A model generated the notes under the pieces. It searched no databases. It was not told the DNA's origin and saw nothing but the letters and a program-made list of their open reading frames with translations. Shown here in pieces: positions 12,435-18,203 of a stretch of 18,203 bases of DNA (positions are counted from its first letter, which is position 1; the number at the start of each line of letters is the position of its first letter). Location of the stretch: the NCBI GenBank assembly GCA_902493615.1, contig CABUQK010000029.1, forward strand, positions 1-18,203, written 5' to 3'. The stretch comes from an uncultured Collinsella sp. (GTDB lineage Bacteria > Actinomycetota > Coriobacteriia > Coriobacteriales > Coriobacteriaceae). The translations under genes were made by a program, and so were the position numbers.

Positions 12435-15116
12435 ATGCAAAAGGAATACCTGTCCGCCGCGGCGGAGGTACTCAGCGACCAAGGTGTCGATGAGAACCTC
12501 GGCCTGAGCAACGACGAGGCGTCGTCGCGCCTCGCCAAGACAGGCCCTAACAAGCTCGAGGAAGCCGAGAAGACGCCGTTGTGGAAGCGCTTCTTTGAGC
12601 AGATGGCCGATCCCATGGTCATCATGCTGATCGTTGCCGCCGTCATCAGTGCACTCACGGGCATGGTCAAGGGCGAGGCGGACTTTGCCGACGTCGCCAT
12701 CATCATGTTCGTCGTTATCGTCAACTCGGTGCTGGGCGTGGTCCAGGAGGCTAAAAGCGAGGAGGCCCTCGAGGCCCTGCAGGAGATGAGCGCGGCGCAG
12801 TCCAAGGTGCTGCGCGACGGCAAGCTCGTGCACCTGCCGAGCGCCGAGCTCGTGCCTGGTGACGTGATCATGCTCGAGGCGGGCGACTCCGTCCCGGCCG
12901 ACTGCCGCGTGCTCGAGAGCGCCACGATGAAGATCGAAGAGGCTGCACTCACCGGCGAGTCCGTGCCTGTCGAGAAGCATGCCAACGTGATCGAGCTCGC
13001 CACCGGCACCGATGACGTGCCGCTCGGCGACCGCAAGAACATGTGCTACATGGGCTCCACCGTGGTGTACGGCCGTGGCCGCGCCGTCGTAGTCGGTACC
13101 GGCATGGATACCGAGATGGGCAAGATCGCCGGTGCCCTGGCTGAGGCCAAGGAAGAGCTCACGCCGCTGCAGGTGAAGCTTGCCGAGCTCAGCCGCATCC
13201 TCACCATCATGGTTATCGTCATCTGCGTCGTTATCTTTGGTGTCGATATCATCCGCCACGGCGTGGGCAACGTTCTTACCGACCCGACCGCCCTGCTCGA
13301 CACCTTTATGGTCGCTGTCTCGCTTGCCGTCGCCGCCATCCCCGAGGGCCTGGTTGCCGTCGTGACCATCGTGCTGTCGCTTGGCGTGACCAAGATGGCC
13401 AAGCGTCAGGCAATCATCCGCAAGCTCTCTGCCGTCGAGACCCTTGGCTGCACGCAGACCATCTGCTCCGACAAGACCGGTACCCTCACCCAGAACAAGA
13501 TGACCGTCGTCAAGCACGAACTCGCCGCGCCTAAGGAGAAGTTCCTGGCCGGTATGGCGCTGTGCTCCGATGCCCAGTGGGACGAGGACTTGGGCGAGGC
13601 CGTGGGCGAGCCGACTGAGTGCGCGCTCGTCAACGACGCCGGTAAGGCGGGCCTCACTGGCCTGACTGCCGAGCACCCGCGCGTGGGCGAGGCCCCGTTC
13701 GACTCGGGCCGCAAGATGATGTCCGTGGTTGTCGAGACCCTGGACGGCGAGTATGAGCAGTACACCAAGGGCGCGCCCGACGTGGTGATCGGCCTGTGCA
13801 CCCATATCTACGAGGGCGATAAGGTCGTCCCCCTGACCGAGGAGCATCGTGCCGAGCTCGTGGCCGCCAACAAGGCCATGGCCGACGAGGCCCTGCGCGT
13901 GCTGGCGCTGGCAAGCCGCACCTACACCGAGGTCCCGGCCGACTGCAGTCCCGCCGCGCTCGAGCATGACCTGGTCTTCTGCGGCCTGTCCGGCATGATT
14001 GACCCGGTTCGTCCCGAGGTCGCCGACGCCATCCGCGAGGCGCACGATGCCGGTATCCGCACCGTCATGATCACGGGCGACCACATCGACACCGCCGTGG
14101 CCATCGCCAAGCAGCTGGGAATCGTCACCGACCGCAGCCATGCCATCACCGGTGCCGACCTCGATCGCATGAGCGACGAGGAGCTCGACGCGCACATCGA
14201 GGATTACGGCGTGTACGCCCGCGTCCAGCCCGAGCATAAGACCCGCATCGTCGAGGCTTGGAAGTCGCGCGACCAGATCGTGGCCATGACGGGCGACGGC
14301 GTCAACGACGCCCCGTCCATCAAGCGTGCCGACATCGGCGTTGGCATGGGCATCACCGGTACCGATGTCACCAAGAACGTTGCCGACATGGTGCTTGCCG
14401 ACGACAACTTCGCCACCATCATCGGTGCCTGCGAAGAGGGTCGCCGCATCTACGACAACATCCGCAAGGTCATCCAGTTCCTGCTTTCGGCCAACCTTGC
14501 CGAGGTGTTCTCGGTGTTTATCGCCACGCTCATCGGCTTTACCATCTTCCAGCCGGTGCAGCTGCTGTGGGTGAACCTGGTCACCGACTGCTTCCCCGCG
14601 CTCGCGCTGGGCATGGAGGATGCCGAGGGCGACATCATGAAGCGCAAGCCGCGCAACGCCAAGGACGGTGTCTTTGCCGGCAATATGGGCCTGGACTGCG
14701 TGGTCCAGGGTCTGATCATCACCGTGCTGGTGCTGGCGAGCTTCTTTGTGGGCGTGTACTTTGACATGGGCTACATCCACATCGCCGATATGATCGCCGG
14801 CAATGCTGACGAGGAAGGCGTGATGATGGCGTTCATCACGCTCAACATGGTCGAGATTTTCCACTGCTTCAATATGCGCAGCCGTCGTGCGTCGCTGTTC
14901 ACCATGAAGAAGCAGAACAAGTGGCTGTGGGCTTCTGCCGCGCTGGCACTGGTGCTGACGGTGATCGTGACCGTGCAGCCGACGCTTGCCGAGATGTTCT
15001 TTGGCCCCGTGACGCTTGAGCTCAAGGGCGTTCTTGCCGCGCTGGGCCTGGCCTTCCTGATCATCCCGCTGATGGAGATCTACAAGGCGATCATGCGCGC
15101 TGTGGAGAAAGAGTAG
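12435..15116 (+). CDS. Calcium-type (P2) cation-transporting P-type ATPase
   Basis: The 893-aa membrane pump exports a cation, probably Ca2+, at the cost of ATP. The order is normal: an N-terminal cation-ATPase domain (1-60), M1-M2 (about 58-104), the actuator domain with LTGES (TGES 173-176), M3-M4 with the ion-site motif AIPEGL (301-306), phosphorylation site DKTGT (Asp346), the nucleotide-binding domain, hinge TGDGVNDAP (619-627), M5 with SANLAEVFSVF, M6 with WVNLVTD (Asn714, Asp718), and a C-terminal cluster of membrane segments to about 890. PEGL and the NxxTD motif are those of SERCA/PMR1-type Ca2+ pumps; Mn2+ as substrate is possible. There is no N-terminal heavy-metal domain. ATG 12435 follows a strong AGGAGGGG that is sequestered in the leader hairpin, so translation is probably regulated. 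Confidence 0.93.
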   Translation: MQKEYLSAAAEVLSDQGVDENLGLSNDEASSRLAKTGPNKLEEAEKTPLWKRFFEQMADPMVIMLIVAAVISALTGMVKGEADFADVAIIMFVVIVNSVLGVVQEAKSEEALEALQEMSAAQSKVLRDGKLVHLPSAELVPGDVIMLEAGDSVPADCRVLESATMKIEEAALTGESVPVEKHANVIELATGTDDVPLGDRKNMCYMGSTVVYGRGRAVVVGTGMDTEMGKIAGALAEAKEELTPLQVKLAELSRILTIMVIVICVVIFGVDIIRHGVGNVLTDPTALLDTFMVAVSLAVAAIPEGLVAVVTIVLSLGVTKMAKRQAIIRKLSAVETLGCTQTICSDKTGTLTQNKMTVVKHELAAPKEKFLAGMALCSDAQWDEDLGEAVGEPTECALVNDAGKAGLTGLTAEHPRVGEAPFDSGRKMMSVVVETLDGEYEQYTKGAPDVVIGLCTHIYEGDKVVPLTEEHRAELVAANKAMADEALRVLALASRTYTEVPADCSPAALEHDLVFCGLSGMIDPVRPEVADAIREAHDAGIRTVMITGDHIDTAVAIAKQLGIVTDRSHAITGADLDRMSDEELDAHIEDYGVYARVQPEHKTRIVEAWKSRDQIVAMTGDGVNDAPSIKRADIGVGMGITGTDVTKNVADMVLADDNFATIIGACEEGRRIYDNIRKVIQFLLSANLAEVFSVFIATLIGFTIFQPVQLLWVNLVTDCFPALALGMEDAEGDIMKRKPRNAKDGVFAGNMGLDCVVQGLIITVLVLASFFVGVYFDMGYIHIADMIAGNADEEGVMMAFITLNMVEIFHCFNMRSRRASLFTMKKQNKWLWASAALALVLTVIVTVQPTLAEMFFGPVTLELKGVLAALGLAFLIIPLMEIYKAIMRAVEKE

Positions 15117-15127
15117 CGTACTCGTCC

Positions 15128-15199
15128 GGGCCCGCCCCACGCCCTTTCGCGCTTCGCGCTGCGGGATCGTTCGGGAGAAAGGGCTTCCGGGGCGGGCCC
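15128..15199. repeat. GC-rich nested inverted repeat downstream of the ATPase gene
   Basis: The outer arms GGGCCCGCCCC (15128-15138) and GGGGCGGGCCC (15189-15199) are perfectly complementary over 11 bp. The inner arms GCCCTTTC (15141-15148) and GAAAGGGC (15177-15184) match over 8 bp. Inside is a small GCGC-TTC-GCGC hairpin. No T run follows, so it is not a standard intrinsic terminator. It starts 12 bp after the ATPase stop and may protect the mRNA end or be a REP-like dispersed element. Confidence 0.65.
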
Positions 15200-15258
15200 T
15201 GCGGTATCCTTGCTGGCTTTTCTTCCGTGCGGATGAAAAGGGCTGAGGGAAAGTTTGT

Positions 15259-15292
15259 GAGCTGGTCGGGCTTTGCCCGGCCAGCTCTTTTT
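15259..15292 (+). terminator. Intrinsic terminator of the P-type ATPase transcript
   Basis: A 13-bp stem (GAGCTGGTCGGGC with GCCCGGCCAGCTC, one T-G pair) encloses a TTT loop and is followed by five T residues. It lies about 140 nt after the ATPase stop and overlaps the candidate rsgA promoter. Confidence 0.92.
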
Positions 15293-15302
15293 GATTTAAA
15301 AT
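15273..15302 (+). promoter_or_regulatory. rsgA: Candidate rsgA promoter overlapping the terminator
   Basis: The -35-like TTGCCC (15273-15278) lies in the terminator loop and 3' arm. An 18-nt spacer leads to the -10 TAAAAT (15297-15302). The predicted start is near 15309, leaving a leader of about 30 nt. Confidence 0.4.
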
Positions 15303-15340
15303 ACCTGCTCAGTTGTGATTTATGGTGCTGGGAGGCGCTT

Positions 15341-16525
15341 GTGGGCAAGGCGAAGGCTAAGGCGAAGAAAAAGACGACGGGGGCGCGGGCTAAGCGCGAT
15401 CGTCGTCGGAAGCTCGCGACCGAAGCCCCCGCGTCTGCCGAGGAGCTGCTGGCAAACGTGCCGGGACTTGACGCGCTGCAGGATGTTCCGGCGTTTGATG
15501 ACCTGCCGGTCGATGAAGCCCAGCAGACTGCCTTTGACGATTTTTGCGCACATGCCGAGGAACCCGAGCAGATGCAGCTTGGCGCCGTGGTGCGCTTGGA
15601 TCGCGGGTTTCCACTGGTGGCGACTGCCGATGACACGTTTCGTGCCGAGCATGCCGTGGGGTTTGCCAAGTCGCGCGGCGAGGACGAGGTCCTGCTGCCC
15701 GCTGTGGGCGACCGTGTGGCGGTGCGCCGCGCTCCCGGGCACGATATGGGTGTGATTGAGTGCGTGCTGCCGCGCCGTACGAGCTTTGAGCGTTGGCGCG
15801 GCCGTGCCCGCGGAGAGCGTCAGGTGCTCTGCTCCAACGTGGATAGCGTGCTAATCGTGCAGGCGCTCGGTGCCGGTGAGGTGCTGCTCGACCGCGTGGC
15901 GCGCTCGCTGGTGTTGGCGCTCGACTGCGATGCCGAGCCGGTGGTGGTGCTCACCAAAGCTGACCGCTGCGATGCCGAGGAGCTCGAACGCGATCTGGAC
16001 CGCGTGCGCCGCCTGGTGGGTCCGGACGTGCGCGTGATCGTGACGTCCTCTGCCGAGGGCCGCGGCCTGGACGAGGTCCGTGCCTGCGTGCCTGCCGGGA
16101 GCTGCGCCATGATTCTGGGCGAGTCGGGTGCCGGCAAGTCGACGCTGCTCAATGCACTGCTGGGCCACGATACGTTGGCGACCGGCGGTGTGCGCGAACG
16201 CGACGACCAGGGCCGTCACACTACCGTCGCGCGCGTGATGGTGGCGCTGCCGGGCGACGCCGGCGTGATCGCCGATGCCCCGGGCCTGCGCAGTCTACCG
16301 CTCGTGGGTCACGAGCGTGGTCTGGCGCGCGCCTTCCCCGAGATTGTCGAGGCATCGCGCGCGTGCCGGTTTGGCGATTGCACACATACCCATGAGCCGG
16401 GCTGCGCCGTTCGCGAGGCTGAGGACGCCGGGCAGATCGACAGCCTGCGTCTGGAAACGTTCCAAAACCTGGCGTCATCCATGCGCGTGAGCGCTCAAAT
16501 GCTCGATCCCGATGTTCATCTGTAA
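15341..16525 (+). CDS. rsgA: Ribosome small-subunit biogenesis GTPase RsgA
   Basis: The 394-aa circularly permuted GTPase helps the late maturation of the 30S subunit. Its order shows the permutation: an OB-fold (about 75-145), then G4 TKAD (205-208), then G1 GESGAGKST (260-268), the switch region RDDQGRHTT, and G3 DAPGL (312-316). The C-terminal zinc-binding segment contains CRFGDCTHTHEPGC (about 342-355), giving Cys/Cys/His/Cys ligands. The N-terminal 30 residues are very Lys/Arg-rich, followed by an acidic stretch to about 75, so the protein is longer than the typical 290-350 aa. GTG 15341 is chosen because GGAGG lies 5 nt upstream. The frame extends to 15227, but that part overlaps the terminator. 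Confidence 0.94.
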   Translation: MGKAKAKAKKKTTGARAKRDRRRKLATEAPASAEELLANVPGLDALQDVPAFDDLPVDEAQQTAFDDFCAHAEEPEQMQLGAVVRLDRGFPLVATADDTFRAEHAVGFAKSRGEDEVLLPAVGDRVAVRRAPGHDMGVIECVLPRRTSFERWRGRARGERQVLCSNVDSVLIVQALGAGEVLLDRVARSLVLALDCDAEPVVVLTKADRCDAEELERDLDRVRRLVGPDVRVIVTSSAEGRGLDEVRACVPAGSCAMILGESGAGKSTLLNALLGHDTLATGGVRERDDQGRHTTVARVMVALPGDAGVIADAPGLRSLPLVGHERGLARAFPEIVEASRACRFGDCTHTHEPGCAVREAEDAGQIDSLRLETFQNLASSMRVSAQMLDPDVHL

Positions 16526-16543
16526 TTGATTTTTCCTATGACA

Positions 16544-16577
16544 GCCGTCTCCCAACTGTTCGGGAGACGGCTTTTTT
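16544..16577 (+). terminator. rsgA: Intrinsic terminator of rsgA
   Basis: A perfect 10-bp stem (GCCGTCTCCC with GGGAGACGGC) has an 8-nt loop and is followed by six T residues. It starts 18 nt after the rsgA stop. Confidence 0.96.
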
Positions 16578-16615
16578 CCTGCGGAAAAGCCTCGAAACAT
16601 GCAGTTTGTTGACGT

Positions 16616-16691
16616 GCTGACCAAAACCTTGCCACGAGCTTGACGGGCTGGTCAGCTTTTGGTCAGCGATTGGTTTGACATCGAAAACCAA
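16616..16691. promoter_or_regulatory. Cluster of GGTCAGC/GCTGACC repeats upstream of the CpaB-like gene
   Basis: GCTGACCAAAA (16616-16626) is the exact reverse complement of TTTTGGTCAGC (16657-16667). A further direct copy, GGTCAGC, is at 16650-16656, 11 nt before the third. A consensus -35 TTGACA follows at 16675-16680 inside a small TTGGTTT/AAACCAA inverted repeat; its -10 is weak. This may be a regulated promoter region for the pilus genes. Confidence 0.4.
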
Positions 16692-16777
16692 GATCGCGAT
16701 TGCGCCGCTTTGCGCTCTGACCGCCCAGACAATGGTGGTACGGGCATTCGCCCGGCACTGCCATGAGAGGAGCGGCC

Positions 16778-17437
16778 GTGAACAAGAGCAAGCGTATCGC
16801 CATCAGTCTGGTCGCGGGCGTGCTCGCTGCTCTGCTCTGCATGGTTTACGGCTCGTCGATTCGCTCGCAAGCCGAACAGGTCCAGGCTGAGACCTTGGCC
16901 AAGTACGGAGGCGATCGCGTCGAGGTATGCGTCGCGGCGCGCGATATCGATGTGGGCGAGACCCTCGATGAGACCAATGTCATAACCCAGGAATGGCTGA
17001 CGAGTTTGCTGCCGCGTGACGCGGCGACCGAGCTGCGCCAGGTGCGCGGCGACGTGACGACTTCGCGTATTCCCAAAAACGCCGTGATCTGCAATGTCTA
17101 CACCAAGGCCGAGAGCCACAAGCTCGAGGTGCCTAAGGGCAAGGTCGCCGTTTCGGTGGCGGTCGATGCCGAGCACTCGGTCGGCGGTGCTACGGGCGTG
17201 GGCAGCTACGTGGATGTGTATGTGCAAAAAGACGGCGTAACCGATCGACTGTGCGGCGCGCACGTGATCGATACCAGTGAGGATTCCGGTGCCACGCGCG
17301 AGGGCAAGATCGAATGGGTGACGCTGGCGGCTGACCCCGAAGACGTCAAGGAACTGCTGGGAGCCTCGGGCAAGGGAACGGTCAGCTTGACGATTCCCGC
17401 CACGGCGCGCGGCAAAAAGAGCGGAGGCGACGAGTGA
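16778..17437 (+). CDS. SAF domain, CpaB/RcpC-like Flp pilus assembly protein
   Basis: This 219-aa protein has an N-terminal membrane anchor (residues 6-24, IAISLVAGVLAALLCMVYG), then an extracytoplasmic part. Residues 48-110 resemble the SAF domain, with VCVAARDIDVGETLDETNV and the segment ending SRIPKNAVICN. A second RcpC-type segment follows (KVAVSVAVDAEHSVGGATGVGSYVDVYV, read in two parts, KVAVSVAVDAEHSVGG and GVGSYVDVYV), where the Gly-x-x-Val-Asp-Val pattern is typical of CpaB. CpaB proteins act in Tad/Flp pilus assembly at the cell envelope. ATG 16763 is in frame, but the sequence AGAGGAG inside it is the ribosome binding site for GTG 16778, which is preferred. The stop codon overlaps the next ATG, indicating an operon with coupled translation. 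Confidence 0.75.
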   Translation: MNKSKRIAISLVAGVLAALLCMVYGSSIRSQAEQVQAETLAKYGGDRVEVCVAARDIDVGETLDETNVITQEWLTSLLPRDAATELRQVRGDVTTSRIPKNAVICNVYTKAESHKLEVPKGKVAVSVAVDAEHSVGGATGVGSYVDVYVQKDGVTDRLCGAHVIDTSEDSGATREGKIEWVTLAADPEDVKELLGASGKGTVSLTIPATARGKKSGGDE

Positions 17438-18203
17438 TGAAGGCGATCTGGCTTGCGTGCTGCGCGTGCGGCGATTACGGGCTGTTGCAGCGGGAAGTCG
17501 AGGGCCGTGATGCGGGTGCACAGGTGCTTCGTGTGGGTGACCTGGACGGGCTGGTTTCCATGGCCCGGGCGTTTCCGTCGCGCCGCGGGGCTGCCATCAT
17601 CGCGGCGTCTCTGTTTGATACCGAAGATGTGCGCAAGACTGTTGCGCGCCTGACGGCCGAAGGCCGCGTGAGTCGCGTGGTCGTGTTGATAGAAGCACTC
17701 GATCCGTCGGATATCGAGGGGCTGTTTCGCGCGGGGGCGACCGAGGTCATCGCTGCGCACAGCATATGCGGCAACGGGCGCGCGGGCGAGGGAGCGGTTG
17801 ATTCCGATCGGCGTATGACGATTGAGCCCGATGCTTTTGTTGATAGGGAACCCGGGGCGCCTCGCGCTACAAGAGGCCCGCGTGTGGATGATTATGGAAA
17901 AGCGGAAGCCGAGCATGGTCGGCGCCCCCGGAACCCCCTTGTATACGATGACGCCGGAGGGCCGGCGCAGCATGCTGGCGACTCTCCGGCTGTAGATATG
18001 GGATACGTGCACGGCGTGAATCTGGCGGATGAACTCGACGAAGTTGAGGGCTTTGCCGGGTGCGGCGAGTTGTCGCTGATGCAGCATGAGCAGATTGCAC
18101 AGAACGAGCCTGCCTCGCAGACCGAACAAGCTGCCATGCCGGCTTGGACGCAGCGTGTAGTTGCGGCGGGGGAGACGGGGACGCTGTCACCGACGCCCGC
18201 CCC
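17437..18203 (+). CDS. TadZ/CpaE-like pilus protein, N-terminal part, runs off window
   Basis: The frame is open from ATG 17437 (TGATG overlap with the preceding stop) to the window end, 255 codons. Residues 1-110 look like a degenerate receiver-type domain: an opening beta strand (MKAIWLACCA), a hydrophobic AAIIAASL strand at about 52-59, RVVVLIEALDP at about 80-90, and LFRAGATEVIAA at about 96-107. TadZ/CpaE proteins begin with such an atypical receiver, followed by a MinD-like ATPase that positions the pilus machinery. From about 112 to 255 the chain is low in hydrophobics, rich in Asp, Glu, Ala, Gly, Pro and probably disordered. The predicted ATPase would lie beyond the window. Assignment rests on the CpaB neighbour and the fold pattern rather than a specific motif. 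Confidence 0.55.
   Translation, partial: MKAIWLACCACGDYGLLQREVEGRDAGAQVLRVGDLDGLVSMARAFPSRRGAAIIAASLFDTEDVRKTVARLTAEGRVSRVVVLIEALDPSDIEGLFRAGATEVIAAHSICGNGRAGEGAVDSDRRMTIEPDAFVDREPGAPRATRGPRVDDYGKAEAEHGRRPRNPLVYDDAGGPAQHAGDSPAVDMGYVHGVNLADELDEVEGFAGCGELSLMQHEQIAQNEPASQTEQAAMPAWTQRVVAAGETGTLSPTPA

Noticed and set aside
12381..15140. 919-codon minus-strand open frame opposite the P-type ATPase
   Set aside because: His/Asp/Gly-rich composition is typical of the antisense of a GC-rich gene; no motifs, and all ATPase motifs are on the plus strand.
1..18203. CRISPR arrays, tRNA or rRNA genes, insertion sequences
   Set aside because: No regularly spaced repeats, cloverleaf-type sequences, rRNA segments or transposase genes were recognised on either strand.

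Overview
This is a GC-rich bacterial chromosome segment with Asp/Glu/Ala/Arg-rich proteins, frequent GTG/TTG starts and strong GGAGG-type ribosome binding sites. Gene content and protein style suggest an actinobacterium of the class Coriobacteriia (Collinsella or a close relative). That is inferred from sequence style, not from a database match.

Layout, left to right. An M32 metallocarboxypeptidase on the minus strand runs off the left edge (1-930). Divergent from it, a T-box leader with a candidate UUC (Phe) specifier and an intrinsic terminator precedes pheS. A 184-bp spacer with a hairpin-rich, repeat-like element separates pheS from pheT. Next come a terminator, an overlapping promoter and an inverted repeat of the form GTGTTAC-N14-GTAACAC (a candidate NikR operator). 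These lead into a three-gene nickel/cobalt ECF transporter: a CbiM/NikM-type protein with a fused C-terminal N-like part, CbiQ and CbiO. A zinc-dependent phospholipase C-like protein follows from its own extended -10 promoter.

Two minus-strand genes come next. The first encodes an AbiEi-like protein fused to a PD-(D/E)XK/DUF559-like nuclease. Its start region is half of a perfect 19-bp inverted repeat. The second is pyruvate kinase (pyk), with a clear promoter and terminator. Diverging from pyk is a Ca2+-type P-type ATPase. Its roughly 110-nt leader appears strongly structured: two hairpins have fully complementary 7-nt loops, the second sequesters the Shine-Dalgarno sequence, and a competing pairing would dismantle it. 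I consider this the best candidate in the window for an undescribed cis-regulatory RNA.

The right end holds a GC-rich inverted-repeat element, a terminator with an overlapping promoter, and the ribosome-assembly GTPase gene rsgA. It finishes with the start of what looks like a Tad/Flp-type pilus locus: a CpaB-like SAF protein, overlapped by a TadZ/CpaE-like protein that runs off the right edge.

Most of the window is housekeeping: translation, glycolysis, ribosome assembly and metal homeostasis. The accessory elements are the nuclease gene with its inverted repeat, the intergenic repeat-like hairpins and the pilus locus.
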